From assembly GCA_022071975.1 (NCBI GenBank), contig JAJVIO010000003.1, positions 1 to 62,539 of the forward strand: DNA of 62,539 nucleotides, read 5' to 3'. The stretch is from Planctomycetota bacterium. Its GTDB lineage: Bacteria; Planctomycetota; UBA8742; UBA2392. Below are positions 15,421-24,744 of this stretch, piece after piece. Numbering within the stretch: the first letter of the stretch is position 1; each line of letters begins with the position of its first letter. The translations under genes were made by a program, and so were the position numbers. Below the pieces are notes generated by a model. It made no database searches and was not told the DNA's origin. It saw only the letters and a list, made by a program, of their open reading frames with translations.

Positions 15421-18003
15421 ATGCGGAAACTTTCGACCGCTTTGCTTGTACTCTTGACCCTGGCGCTCACGGCATGTGGAGGCGGGGGAGGCGGAGGCAG
15501 TGGTGCGGGGCTGTCCATCGGATTGCCTCCTACACAAGCAGCTTATGACATCCAAGCCAGTGGGCCGCCCGCCAGCGGCGTGCAGGTCAATCGTGCCTTT
15601 GATGTGACCTTGAACTTCTTCGCTGCCGGCGCGGGTGGCAACATGGCCGTGATCAGCAGCGAGACCATTACGGCCAGCGTGCTGTCCGGCCCGGGTGCTC
15701 TGGTGGGCGCGGTTTCAGCCCAGGGCAACGGCACGGCCAGCCTGGTGTTCGCCGGCCTGGTGTTGAATCAGACCGGAACCTACGTGCTGCAGTTCACCGG
15801 CCCGAACTGCAACACGCCGGGCCAGACCATCAGCTTCGTGGTCGGCCCGCAGCGCAACCTGCGCTTCAGCTCCACACCTGCAACGGCTGCGGTAAACAAC
15901 GGCTTTTCGGTTACGGTTGAAACTTACGACCCCGCAACGGGCACAGCCGCGGCGCCTTCAGGCCCGGTGCAGATCACGCTTTCGCTGGCGTCAGGCGCCG
16001 GCAACCTTGGCGGCACACTGACCCGGACGCTCAACACAGGCTCAAGCCTTCAGTTCCCCGGCCTGGTGCATGACACGATCGAGATCATCACGTTGCGGGC
16101 CTCGGCCACCTACTTCCCTGATGCCACCAGCAACGCCATCAACATCACGAACCTCACCTTCATCAACGATCCGGGTCCCTTTGTCGCGCTGAAGTCGGTA
16201 CGGGTGAACAACCCCTACAGTGATTCCGTGGCCTACGCGGCACCCAGCACCGCCACTGGTTTCTTCCTGGCCACGGCCAGCACCCTGCCGGCCGGCCTCA
16301 GCCTGAACGGCACTAACGGCGCTATTACCGGCACACCCACCACGGCTGGCAGCTACGAGTTTGACATTTACGCAGCCCTGCCGGGCGGCCAAGCCCAGAT
16401 GATGCGCTGCGCGCTGGCGGTGTTCAGCGCCGCGGAGACTGAGATCGCGAATGGCCAGAGTTTCACGGCCGCCGGTCCGCATACTACAACAGGGCCCATC
16501 GGCGAGACGTACACGTTTACGTCCAGCTACGACAACATCGCCTATCCGCAGGGGACGTCGTTCAACTGCCGCATCCAGTACTACTACCCGAACTGGGCCA
16601 CAGCGCCGTCACCCGCGCCGGTGATGCTGCACCACCGCGGACGCGGCTTCAACATGGTTGACTATGATGTGCTGGGCGCCCATGTCGCCAGCTACGGCAT
16701 CATCTTCGTCACGATCGAGGACTACCAGTCGTTCTACGACGGCGGCGGCAGCGGACAGGCGCCCAACAGCACCTACGACAGCGTGGCCGAGCGCGGTCAC
16801 GAGTCCGCCAGCGCCTTCCAGGAAGGCGTGATGCAGTGGATCGTGGCCAAGAACAGCCAGAGCGGCCACGCCCTGCAGAACCGCGTCGATGTCGAAAAGA
16901 TCTTCATGAGCGGCCACTCGCGCGGCGGCGGTGCGACCCATAGCAGCCACGTGCGCAGCCAGCCATTCATGTGGAACGGTACCCAGCGCCAGAACATCAA
17001 CATCCGCGGCACCATCTACTTCATGGCGTTCGATATGCGTTACTTCAGCAGCCCCATCGCCGGCAGCTCCACCGTTTACCCGGTGCCGACTCCGCAGCCG
17101 CGTCTGCCTAGCCTGCTGATCGCTGCTGAGAACGATGGCGACTTGATCTATCCGATCTGCGACCAGTTGATCGACCGGGCGACCGGTCCTACCACCTTCG
17201 CGACGATCTACGGCGGCTGCCATGCATTCCTGTCTGACGCGGGAACCTATGACGCCAGCTCGGCTTACATCACGCGTGCGCAGCAGCAGGCGCGCATGTT
17301 CAACCTGGTAATCGCGTTCATTAAGCGCTGGGCGAACCTTGACCTGTCGCTGGAAGGCCTGCTTTACAACAACGAGAAGGCTGGCAGCAGTGAAGTCGGA
17401 ATCTGTGCCTGGCGCAACATGGTCGAGCGCGTGGTGGTGGACGACCACCAGGGCGGCAACAAGAACGTGAATACGCTGGGGGGCGCCAACACGCTCTCCA
17501 GCGGCAGCTGGAGCACCAGCGCCAGCATTTACCCGAGCTACGGCAGCTTCAGCTCACTGAACCTGCGCCACAACGTGCTGACATTGAGCCCCAGCACCAC
17601 ATCGACCTATGCCTCGAACATCCCGGCCGCGTCGCAGGATCTCAGCCGCACACGGCGCTTCATGTTCCGCATCGGCAGCGTGGACTACAGCAACGAGACC
17701 GCCAAGGGCTTCGACTGGGTCACCGTGCGCGTGCGCCTTACCGACGCGCAGAACGACGTGGCCACAGTCACGCTGTTCGACCGGGCAGCGCCGTCTAGCG
17801 CCTACCTGCCGGACTATCCGGGCAGCGGCAGCAACGTGTACGACCGCTTCGTTGACGCAAACGTTCTGCTCTCGAGTTTTACGACGGCCAATCCCAACCT
17901 TACGCTGAGCCAGCTCAGCAAGGTGGAGCTGATCTTCGAAACGGGCGTCAACGCCGCCGTCGCCACCCGCCAGCTCTACTTTGACGACCTGCGCTTCGAG
18001 TAA
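15421..18003 (+). CDS. Lipoprotein with Ig-like domains and an alpha/beta-hydrolase domain
   Basis: 860 residues. The lipobox is LTAC, followed by a run of glycines. Residues about 40-340 hold Ig-like/putative-Ig modules, including the He_PIG signature LPAGLSLNGTNGAITGTP. Residues about 355-640 form an alpha/beta hydrolase: nucleophile S500 in GHSRGG, acid candidate D572 or D574 in AENDGD, and H601 in GGCHAF, the arrangement of dienelactone-hydrolase/cutinase-like lipases. The last 200 residues resemble a carbohydrate-binding or other beta-sandwich domain. The protein is probably an extracellular, lipid-anchored esterase acting on polymers or lipids; the substrate is unknown. Confidence 0.78.
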   Translation: MRKLSTALLVLLTLALTACGGGGGGGSGAGLSIGLPPTQAAYDIQASGPPASGVQVNRAFDVTLNFFAAGAGGNMAVISSETITASVLSGPGALVGAVSAQGNGTASLVFAGLVLNQTGTYVLQFTGPNCNTPGQTISFVVGPQRNLRFSSTPATAAVNNGFSVTVETYDPATGTAAAPSGPVQITLSLASGAGNLGGTLTRTLNTGSSLQFPGLVHDTIEIITLRASATYFPDATSNAINITNLTFINDPGPFVALKSVRVNNPYSDSVAYAAPSTATGFFLATASTLPAGLSLNGTNGAITGTPTTAGSYEFDIYAALPGGQAQMMRCALAVFSAAETEIANGQSFTAAGPHTTTGPIGETYTFTSSYDNIAYPQGTSFNCRIQYYYPNWATAPSPAPVMLHHRGRGFNMVDYDVLGAHVASYGIIFVTIEDYQSFYDGGGSGQAPNSTYDSVAERGHESASAFQEGVMQWIVAKNSQSGHALQNRVDVEKIFMSGHSRGGGATHSSHVRSQPFMWNGTQRQNINIRGTIYFMAFDMRYFSSPIAGSSTVYPVPTPQPRLPSLLIAAENDGDLIYPICDQLIDRATGPTTFATIYGGCHAFLSDAGTYDASSAYITRAQQQARMFNLVIAFIKRWANLDLSLEGLLYNNEKAGSSEVGICAWRNMVERVVVDDHQGGNKNVNTLGGANTLSSGSWSTSASIYPSYGSFSSLNLRHNVLTLSPSTTSTYASNIPAASQDLSRTRRFMFRIGSVDYSNETAKGFDWVTVRVRLTDAQNDVATVTLFDRAAPSSAYLPDYPGSGSNVYDRFVDANVLLSSFTTANPNLTLSQLSKVELIFETGVNAAVATRQLYFDDLRFE

Positions 18004-18023
18004 ACACCCCACCAAATCGCGCA

Positions 18024-18047
18024 CCGGGCCGCCCTTGGGCGGCCCGG
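18024..18047. terminator. GC-rich hairpin between convergent genes
   Basis: 11-bp perfect stem CCGGGCCGCCC / GGGCGGCCCGG with a 2-nt loop, between the hydrolase gene (ends 18003) and the minus-strand gene ending at 18062. It lacks a T run, so its strength as an intrinsic terminator is uncertain. Confidence 0.5.
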
Positions 18048-18061
18048 CTGCACTACTTGCC

Positions 18062-19363
18062 CTATCGGCGCATCAGCACGTTGCCGTTCAGCACGATCAG
18101 CCTGGGGTTTTCCTCGGGCTCGTCGGAGTAGCGGTGGAAGGCGAAGCGGCGGCGACGGCCGTCTTCGTACAGCAACTCCAGGGTGTTGCTGGCCACCTTC
18201 CAGGTTCCCTTGCCGGGCGTGACTTCCAGGTCGCGCAGCACGCAGTCGCCGCCGACCCACCAGCCGATGTTGACGCGGGCGTTGAAGCCGGCGTCCTCGA
18301 AGCTGCCGTCTTCGCTGAAGGCAATGCCCACCTTGTAGTACTCGCCCAGGCTCTCCACATCATGGCGCATGAAGGTGCCCTTCAGCCGCGCGGTGCCGGG
18401 CAACTTGCGGTAGGGCTTGTCGCCGTCCAGCAACTCATCGCCCTTGCGCTTGAGCGTCTCTTTCAGATCGTCGCTGTCGGCACGCTTGAAGGTCATCTCG
18501 ACCGTGTCGTTCTTCAGGGTGTACTTGCCGCAGTCGTTCACGAAGTACTGCTGCCAGAACTCGTAGCGGAAATTCAGCAGCCCCTCGGGCGGGATCTCGC
18601 GCAGCACTCGGCCGTCGGCCAGGAACGTGTAGTAGCGCCAGCGGAACTTAGCGGTGGTGATGCCCTCGCGCGGGTCGCCGGCGGTGCCGAGACCCGAGGC
18701 GCCGTAGATGCCCTCCAGGCCGGCGTCGCCCTTGGGCAGCGGCGTGGGTTCCCACAGGAACGACGGCGTGGAAAGGGGGTCGATCTGCACCTTCAGCTTC
18801 GGCGGCTTTTGGTCCTTGGCGCGGCAACTGGCGAAGGTGGCGTGGTTCAGCAGGGAGTCCATCTCGGCTGCCTGGTCTTCCAGCCGCTCGAAATCGTTGG
18901 TGAAGAACATCAGCCCGCCGGCGCGCCCCTCATGCCGCAGGCAGGTGAGGATCGTCAACCAGGTTACGTCGCGCTGGTCCTTGTACGCCGCCGCCCAGGC
19001 GATCATGTCGTAGCCGGCGGCGGTGCGAGTCTCGGTGACCTCGCCGTCGTCCTGCACGCTCATGGTTTTCTTGAGCATATCGCGGCCTTCCCCGGCCCAG
19101 TCCTGGAAGGCCTTGGACTTGTCGTCGCCCTGCAGGTCGGCCGAGAAGCCGAAGCTCAGTGTGGTCGAATAGTTGTCGGGCGTGCTGCGGAACTTGAGGA
19201 CGGGCTTGCCGTTCAGGCCGGTGGTAATCTTCATGCCGTCAGGCAGCTTGAACACCCAGTCGCCGATCTGGGTGTCGGGGGCGTTGTCGTCGTCCGCGGT
19301 TACCGGTGTTGCAGGCGCCACCGCCAGCAACAGAAACGCCAGGCATAACCAGACGCCGCGCAT
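18062..19363 (-). CDS. Secreted hypothetical protein
   Basis: 433 residues from the ATG at 19363 (AAGGAG, 5 nt upstream). Signal peptide 1-24 (MRGVWLCLAFLLLAVAPATP). Two soluble parts follow: residues 30-190, with IGDWVFKLPDGMKI and a DMIAWAAAYKDQRDVTWLTI core, and residues 215-430, a beta-rich region with YTFLADGRVLREIPPEGL, GTWKVASNTLELLYEDG and RYSDEPE. The latter looks like two lipocalin-like strands sets seen in planctomycete secreted proteins. No catalytic motif is visible. It lies 46 bp after the cytochrome gene on the same strand and is probably in the same transcript. Confidence 0.75.
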   Translation of the reverse strand: MRGVWLCLAFLLLAVAPATPVTADDDNAPDTQIGDWVFKLPDGMKITTGLNGKPVLKFRSTPDNYSTTLSFGFSADLQGDDKSKAFQDWAGEGRDMLKKTMSVQDDGEVTETRTAAGYDMIAWAAAYKDQRDVTWLTILTCLRHEGRAGGLMFFTNDFERLEDQAAEMDSLLNHATFASCRAKDQKPPKLKVQIDPLSTPSFLWEPTPLPKGDAGLEGIYGASGLGTAGDPREGITTAKFRWRYYTFLADGRVLREIPPEGLLNFRYEFWQQYFVNDCGKYTLKNDTVEMTFKRADSDDLKETLKRKGDELLDGDKPYRKLPGTARLKGTFMRHDVESLGEYYKVGIAFSEDGSFEDAGFNARVNIGWWVGGDCVLRDLEVTPGKGTWKVASNTLELLYEDGRRRRFAFHRYSDEPEENPRLIVLNGNVLMRR

Positions 19364-19409
19364 AAGGACTCCTTCCGGCCCGGCCCAAGTATACCCCATG
19401 AAAGCCGGT

Positions 19410-20504
19410 TCAGTCGGCAAGGCCCGGCGCGCCGGCCAGAATCCACTCTCTGAGCCTGGTCAGCTCTTCCGGTTGCAGGGCGTGTTCGGCGTCGCCGCGC
19501 GCAAGCCGCCCCAGCACGGGCGAATTCTCGGCAAAGGGCACCACAGCCGGGTAGCGGTTGCCGAAGCGGTCCTGCACTCCAAGCCGCAGCGCCTTCAGGC
19601 TTGACAGGTCAAGGCCGCGCGCCGAGCTGCCGACGCCGTGGCAGCCCGCACAGCGGTCATGAAGCAGCGCTTCAACTTTGCCCGGCGTCACCTGTGTGAC
19701 TGGCGAAGGAATCGCGTTCATCAGGTACCAGGCCAGGTCCTGCACGTCCTGCTCAGTTACGTTCAGCTCGGGCATGCGGCTCCAGGGCATCCAGTCGGGC
19801 GGGTGCTGGATCATTGCCATCAGCCACTGCGGCCGCACGCGCTGCCACACGTTGGTGAGGTCGGGCGCCTGCAGCGCCCCGTGCTGGAACACCACTTTCC
19901 CCTGCTCGTCGCGCTGGATGCGGATTTTATGGTCGCCCAGGCTGTGGCAGTTCATGCAGTTGTATTTCACGAAGAGCCGCCGCCCGGTCAGGATGCGCGG
20001 GTGGCGCGGCTCGGCCTCGCGCGCAGGCCCCTCGGCCTGCAGCAGCGCGATGCGCTCCCGCGCCAGCCATTCCATGTAACGAGCCAGCACCTCTACCTCG
20101 AAATCGCTCAGCCCCAGTTGCGGCATGCGCTCAGCCTGGTGCGGCCGGATTGTGTACGGATAGTGCAGGAAGCGCCGTAGCCAGTCGCCGGGGCGGCGCT
20201 CCGCGATGCGTGCGAGTGGCGGCGCCATGACGGCTGAGGCTTCTGCTTCAGTTGCCCGGTCAGGACGATGGCAGCTGCGGCAGGCGCGCCGAGTAATGAT
20301 GCCCTCGGCCTCAACTGCAAGCTCGGCAGCCGTCTCTGGCAGTCGCGATGCCGTGCTCACCGGCAAGCGGGCGGCCGGTTGGTTCGTTGACCGGTTGTTG
20401 GCCGCGGAAGGTTCAGCGTTCTTTACGCAGCCGGCCCACAGGCACGCCAAGGCCGCGAGCGCGAGAAAGCAGGGCAGGGCTAACGAAAATCTGCGATGCT
20501 GCAT
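19410..20504 (-). CDS. Multi-haem cytochrome c lipoprotein
   Basis: 364 residues from the ATG at 20504; an upstream TTG is possible but less likely. The lipobox is LWAGC with C26. Three haem-binding CxxCH motifs are at 75-79 (CRSCH), 183-187 (CMNCH) and 285-289 (CAGCH). Each sits in a c-type domain with a later Met candidate (AERMPQLGLSDFEVEVLARYM; SRMPELNVTEQDVQDLAWYLM). The repeat MPxLxLxxxxVxxLAxYM supports tandem class I cytochrome domains. It is exported and membrane-anchored, probably in electron transfer; the partner is not in the window. Confidence 0.85.
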   Translation of the reverse strand: MQHRRFSLALPCFLALAALACLWAGCVKNAEPSAANNRSTNQPAARLPVSTASRLPETAAELAVEAEGIITRRACRSCHRPDRATEAEASAVMAPPLARIAERRPGDWLRRFLHYPYTIRPHQAERMPQLGLSDFEVEVLARYMEWLARERIALLQAEGPAREAEPRHPRILTGRRLFVKYNCMNCHSLGDHKIRIQRDEQGKVVFQHGALQAPDLTNVWQRVRPQWLMAMIQHPPDWMPWSRMPELNVTEQDVQDLAWYLMNAIPSPVTQVTPGKVEALLHDRCAGCHGVGSSARGLDLSSLKALRLGVQDRFGNRYPAVVPFAENSPVLGRLARGDAEHALQPEELTRLREWILAGAPGLAD

Positions 20505-20581
20505 GACTGCGATAGTGCCCCTGACGGCCGCGTTGAGCAACCGCAGCGTTTACCGTGCCGCATCGGCGGGCTGATGCCCCG

Positions 20582-22969
20582 TCATTCGTTGGCGCGACGC
20601 CGCAGTGCCGGCAGCGCCAGCAGGGCGAGCAACAGCAGCCATGGCAGGCTGCCGTTGCTTCCGTTGCAGCCTCCTCCCCCGCCATCGTCGCTGCTTCCGC
20701 CTGTGCCGCCGCCGGTTGAGATCGTGCCGGTCAGGTTCACGATGCGCGTGGTCGCGCCGGGGCTGGTGACTGACACCGTGCCCGGCGTGGTGCCTGTGGC
20801 GCTGGGCGTAAAGCGCGCGTAGATGGTCGTAGTTGCCACCGTGCCGCCCGTGGGGCTGAGCATCAGGCTGGGGCCGTAGCCTGAGCCCGAGGTCAGGGAA
20901 ATCTCAAACGCTGTCGAAGCTGTCAGCGTGACCTGGCCCATCAGGTTGGCGCCCGAGACCGTAAACGTGCGCTCACCCGAGGGAATCGTCGTGCCCTGCG
21001 AAACGAAGCTCAGGCTGAGCGGCGTCACCGTGAGGCTCGGCGGCGGCGCGACCGAGCCGTTGAGCGCTACCTGCCTGGTGGTCGCCAGGTTGCTGGTACA
21101 GTCAATGTTGCCGCTCGCGCTGGCTGAGCCGCCCAGGAAGCGCACGTACACAGTGGTGGATGCCACAACGCCGGCTGTCGGGGTCAGGTTGAAACCGGTG
21201 GTGTAGCCGCTGCCGCTGGTGAGTGTGAACTCAAAGCCCGTGGGCGCCGTCAGGCTGATGTCGCCGTCCAGGTACTGGCCGGAAACGGTGAACGTCTGTT
21301 CCGCTGAAGGGGTGCCCAGCGTGGGCGCGACCAATGTCAGCGCACTCGGGTTTACCGTGATCTGCGGCGGATCGGTCACCGTTCCGTTGACCGTCACGTT
21401 CTGCGAGGCTGCGCCCGCCACGTTGGTGACGTTGCCGGTAGCGCCCAGCGAAGTGGGCGTGTAACGCACGTAGATTGTGGTGGGTGCCACGGTGCCGCCG
21501 CTGTGGTTGACCGTCAGGCCGCCCGTGAAGCCGCTTCCGCTGGTCAGGCTGACCTGGAAGTCGGAGGGCGCTGTGACGGTGATGTTGGCAGCCAGGTTGT
21601 ATCCCGACAACGTGTAGCTCTGCTCGCCAGAGGTTACGCCCATGCGTGCCGCCGCCAGGTTCAGGCTGGTCGGATTGCAGAACACGGCCGGGTTGGTGCT
21701 GACGGTGCCGATCACGTTGACCGGCGAGTCCAGCGCGCCGCCGGTGTCGTGCGTGATGTTGCCGCTTGCGCCGCTGCTCGCGGGCGGGTTGAAACGCACG
21801 TACACCGTCGTGCTGGCGAGCGTGCCGCCGCTGGGCACCAGCTGCACGCTGGCACCGAAGCCGCTGCCGGAAGTCAGGCTGACCTGAAAGTCCGTCGGCG
21901 CGGTGATCGTCACGTTGCCCACCAGGCGCACGCCGGAAACTGTGTAGCTCTGTTGGCTTGAAGGCGTCCCCGGCGCGGGGCTGTTGAATACTCCCATCGA
22001 GGAACTGACCGTCAGAACCGGGCCGCCGCCGATGCCCTGGAACTCAAAGTCCAGCTCGCCGCTGCTGCGGCCGGAGCAGAAATCCACTTCGAGGTTCGCC
22101 GTGCCCACGGTGATGCTGCGCGTAGCAGTGCCGCTGAAGCTGCCGCCACTGCAGCTGAGGTTTGTGGTGCCTGCATTGACCTGCATCATGTACATGCCGG
22201 CCGTGCCGGTCTGCACGCTGTTGGTGGTGGAGCCGGTGGCGCTGACGGTCACGCCTGCAAGGCCTTCGCCCTGGTCGAAGCGGCCGTTGTTGTTGGTGTC
22301 GTTATAGACAACGCCCATCAGCCAGACCGGGTCGGTGTCGCGCCTACCCGTGTGGATAGCCCAGTAAGCGGCGGCGTTGACGCCCGCCTGCCAGCCCAGG
22401 CCCTCGGCGTAGCCGGTGCCGATTTCGCGGAATGCGGCATTGAAGGCGGTCATACCCAGCATGTGATAGCGGTGGCCGGGGGGCGAGACACCGGCGTCGA
22501 TGATCAGCGCCTTGAGCGCCGCCGTGGGCGAGTAGCTGATACTCGAGCCGCCGGTGCCGACCACGGCCAGCGACTCGATATAGTTGGCGTCGTCCGTCCA
22601 CGCACTGTACAGCGGGTACGCGGAAGCGGGCGACGATCCCTTCCACTTGTGGCGCGCCATCCAGTTGGGCCATTGGCCGCCAAGGCCCGCCGGGCGCTGG
22701 TGGCCGAAGTAGGCGTTGGTAGCCATGTCCTGTGCGTGCCAGCGGGCGGATTCCACAAGGCTCAGGTTCAGCGCCAGGGGCGGTTGGGGCGTGACGCCAT
22801 TGATGATGCCGCCCAGGGCGTTTTCCGCGTCGTAACGGTCCGGGTTCTGACGCGCCCGGTTCAGTTCATAGATGAAGGCGGCTTCAGCGGCCGTGGGTTG
22901 TTGCTGCGCCAATAAGGTCGCGGGAAGTACCAGCAGAACCGTCAACGCGAAGATGCGAAGTGAGGACAT
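20582..22969 (-). CDS. Secreted CAP/SCP-domain protein with four beta-sandwich repeats and C-terminal anchor
   Basis: 795 residues. Signal peptide 1-21. The CAP domain (about 25-215) has ESARWHAQDMATNAYFGH and PPGHRYHMLGMTAFNAAFREI. An SdrD_B-like module (GVVYNDTNNNGRFDQGEGLAG) follows. Four repeats of about 105 residues come next, each with FTVSGxNLxGxxxxTAP, FxxSLTSGSGYxxxL and TTxYVRF, a pattern common in Bacteroidota surface proteins. The tail is Gly-rich with one Cys (GGGGGCNGSNG), then a hydrophobic stretch and RRR, like a GlyGly-CTERM/Synerg-CTERM sorting signal. CAP domains bind lipids or act as proteases in various organisms; the function here is open. Confidence 0.83.
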   Translation of the reverse strand: MSSLRIFALTVLLVLPATLLAQQQPTAAEAAFIYELNRARQNPDRYDAENALGGIINGVTPQPPLALNLSLVESARWHAQDMATNAYFGHQRPAGLGGQWPNWMARHKWKGSSPASAYPLYSAWTDDANYIESLAVVGTGGSSISYSPTAALKALIIDAGVSPPGHRYHMLGMTAFNAAFREIGTGYAEGLGWQAGVNAAAYWAIHTGRRDTDPVWLMGVVYNDTNNNGRFDQGEGLAGVTVSATGSTTNSVQTGTAGMYMMQVNAGTTNLSCSGGSFSGTATRSITVGTANLEVDFCSGRSSGELDFEFQGIGGGPVLTVSSSMGVFNSPAPGTPSSQQSYTVSGVRLVGNVTITAPTDFQVSLTSGSGFGASVQLVPSGGTLASTTVYVRFNPPASSGASGNITHDTGGALDSPVNVIGTVSTNPAVFCNPTSLNLAAARMGVTSGEQSYTLSGYNLAANITVTAPSDFQVSLTSGSGFTGGLTVNHSGGTVAPTTIYVRYTPTSLGATGNVTNVAGAASQNVTVNGTVTDPPQITVNPSALTLVAPTLGTPSAEQTFTVSGQYLDGDISLTAPTGFEFTLTSGSGYTTGFNLTPTAGVVASTTVYVRFLGGSASASGNIDCTSNLATTRQVALNGSVAPPPSLTVTPLSLSFVSQGTTIPSGERTFTVSGANLMGQVTLTASTAFEISLTSGSGYGPSLMLSPTGGTVATTTIYARFTPSATGTTPGTVSVTSPGATTRIVNLTGTISTGGGTGGSSDDGGGGGCNGSNGSLPWLLLLALLALPALRRRANE

Positions 22970-23123
22970 GTCCCCTCCGAGCGCCCAGCTTGTGAGAACA
23001 GTGCGTTTCAGGGTAATTCATTACGCGGTGCAACGCAAATCCCCGACTGCGCTCCAAAGCCCTCTCCCGCTTGTAATCGCCGCCACATTGCTCGGGGCGT
23101 TCAATCAGTCCAGGAGGTAAGCC

Positions 23124-23510
23124 ATGAGAATGCGAATCGACATTCGGATGCCTGAAGCGATCGTGGTCTACGTCGGCGGCTGCGTTCACGCCCTCGATCC
23201 AATGACCGGACAAACGCGCTGGAGCACCAGCCTGCCCCGGGCCTACAAGCAGAGCATCGGCACGGTGTTGATCGACGGCGACGTCGTGCTGGCCGGCGTG
23301 GGCGGCCGGGTATACTGCCTGGACATCGTTGACGGCCGTATCCTGTGGCAGAACGACATGCCGGGCATGGGTCTGGGCATGGTGGCGGTGGCAACGCCGG
23401 CCACCAGCGGTAACGGCAGCGCGCAATCAGCCCAGCAGGCGGCCAACGCCCAGGCGGCAGCTGCCGCAGCAGCAACCGGAGCCGCCGCCGCAGGCGCAGC
23501 CTGCTGCTAG
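23124..23510 (+). CDS. Small two-blade PQQ-like beta-propeller protein
   Basis: 128 residues with an ideal RBS (AGGAGG, 6 nt before ATG). Two PQQ/WD-type blades are visible: IVVYVGGCVHALDPMTGQTRW (about 13-33) and VVLAGVGGRVYCLDIVDGRI (about 53-72), each with the GxVxxLDxxxGxxxW strand-turn pattern. The last 35 residues are Ala/Gln-rich low complexity and end in Cys-Cys. There is no signal peptide, so it is cytoplasmic. Full propellers need six to eight blades, so this protein would have to oligomerise or act alone as a half-sheet. Confidence 0.75.
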   Translation: MRMRIDIRMPEAIVVYVGGCVHALDPMTGQTRWSTSLPRAYKQSIGTVLIDGDVVLAGVGGRVYCLDIVDGRILWQNDMPGMGLGMVAVATPATSGNGSAQSAQQAANAQAAAAAAATGAAAAGAACC

Positions 23511-23524
23511 TGAGCGTAAGGGGG

Positions 23525-23546
23525 CTGTCCCCGCAGTTGGGGACTG
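23525..23546. repeat. Small intergenic palindrome
   Basis: CTGTCCCC / GGGGACTG with loop GCAGTT, one mismatch, 15 bp after the PQQ-blade gene. The GGGGAC core recurs at 24697-24725. Confidence 0.55.
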
Positions 23547-23639
23547 TTCCCGTCCCCGGACGCAACCCGCGCAATCGAAAACGGGGGGCGGACCCGTTCG
23601 TCAACCGACTGGATTGTCCAGAGCGCCGGTCTCGCCGGT

Positions 23640-24500
23640 TTACTTGAGAGTCGCGCGCACGAAGATGTTGCCGGGTTTGGGTGGTAGCTTCACCTCGTCC
23701 AACTGCTCGCGGATTGCCGCTGGAAGCGCGGCAGCCAGATCCAGTTCCGGCACTCTTTTAGCTTCTCTTCGCAGTTGATCGGCTCGCCACTCAGCATCCA
23801 CAAACCGCGCTTTCTGTTCGTACCTGTCGTCCACTTCCAGTAACCATCCGGCCGTCTGGCCGATCCACTGAACCACGTCTCGATAGGTTCGGTTTCTCAG
23901 TTTCAAGGTCACGTTGTTTCCAGACTCCGGGAACGCGTAATCAGCGTCCAAGGGTTTTAGCAGGTCGCGAAGTAAGACAGCTGGCGACTGGTTCAGGCAG
24001 TTCACGTCGGGCGCTGGTTCATCGAGAGGTGAAGTCTGCGTGACTCGTTCCAGGTACTGGAAATCCAGTTTCGCCATCTGGTCGGCCGAGACTTGCCATG
24101 AGCGCTTATTCCAGCGCTCAGCATTCACGTCCTCGTAGACTTCCAGAATCCAATCATCCTGTGGCTCGGAGTTCATGTACACATGCTTAGCCGTCCAGAT
24201 AATCCTGGTCTCATCCCGCATTGATTCAAAGGACCGTCTCTCCTGCAGGTAGCTTTTCCAACTCGCTCGCAGGTGAATGCCCCACTCGGCTTTCCAGGCG
24301 TCCAGCTTCGGTTCCATGACCTTCTGACGCAGCGCGTGAAACGAGGCATAGGTTTCGTGACTCTGTACCGCAGCGCTGAACTCCTTCCACTCGGTCTCAG
24401 GGATCTGTTCCTGGCCGGACTGTTCTTGCGCGACGTTAGAGGTCGAATCGACAGCCAGCACGAGCGCGAATGCCGCCAGAACCATCAACCGAACCTTCAT
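23640..24500 (-). CDS. Secreted hypothetical protein with STN-like C-terminal region
   Basis: 286 residues from the ATG at 24500 (GAGGAG, 6 nt upstream). Signal peptide about 1-22. The middle is helical and charged. Around residues 188-225 the pattern NNVTLKLRNRTYRDVVQWIGQ then TAGWLLEVDD resembles the short N-terminal (STN) domains of secretins and TonB receptors (NVTLxLxNxxLxDVLxxIxxxTGxxxxxD). No pore or receptor domain follows. It is unclear whether it interacts with a secretion system. Lower G+C than its neighbours in parts. Confidence 0.65.
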   Translation of the reverse strand: MKVRLMVLAAFALVLAVDSTSNVAQEQSGQEQIPETEWKEFSAAVQSHETYASFHALRQKVMEPKLDAWKAEWGIHLRASWKSYLQERRSFESMRDETRIIWTAKHVYMNSEPQDDWILEVYEDVNAERWNKRSWQVSADQMAKLDFQYLERVTQTSPLDEPAPDVNCLNQSPAVLLRDLLKPLDADYAFPESGNNVTLKLRNRTYRDVVQWIGQTAGWLLEVDDRYEQKARFVDAEWRADQLRREAKRVPELDLAAALPAAIREQLDEVKLPPKPGNIFVRATLK

Positions 24501-24619
24501 GGCTTTCTCCTCAATAGTGCATCGCATTATAACCCCTCTGCGAATCAATTCTCAGAGAAATGCGATAGGGCAGAACACTCAACAGCGGCGGCAGAAGCTG
24601 TCCCGTGCAACGTGCTGCT

Positions 24620-24669
24620 AGTGGGGCAGACTTCCAGTCTGCCCGGGCAGGCAGGCTGCCTGCCCCACT
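24620..24669. repeat. REP-like element with two inner hairpins
   Basis: Outer stem AGTGGGGCAG / CTGCCCCACT (10 bp) encloses GCAGACT/AGTCTGC and GCAGGCA/TGCCTGC hairpins. Length 50 bp. The architecture equals the second recQ insertion. Intergenic. Confidence 0.75.
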
Positions 24670-24696
24670 GCGCAGGCCGCCCACGGTAAACAGAAA

Positions 24697-24725
24697 GGGG
24701 ACAGTCACCAAAGGTGACTGCCCCC
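24697..24725 (-). terminator. Palindrome downstream of the serpin gene
   Basis: GGGG-A-CAGTCACC pairs with GGTGACTG-CCCC around loop AAA, 20 bp past the serpin stop. It is followed on the minus strand by TTTCTG. It may stop serpin transcription; it also matches the GGGGACAGTCACC class of REP palindromes. Confidence 0.5.
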
Positions 24726-24744
24726 GTTGTTGTTGGGTGTGGCC

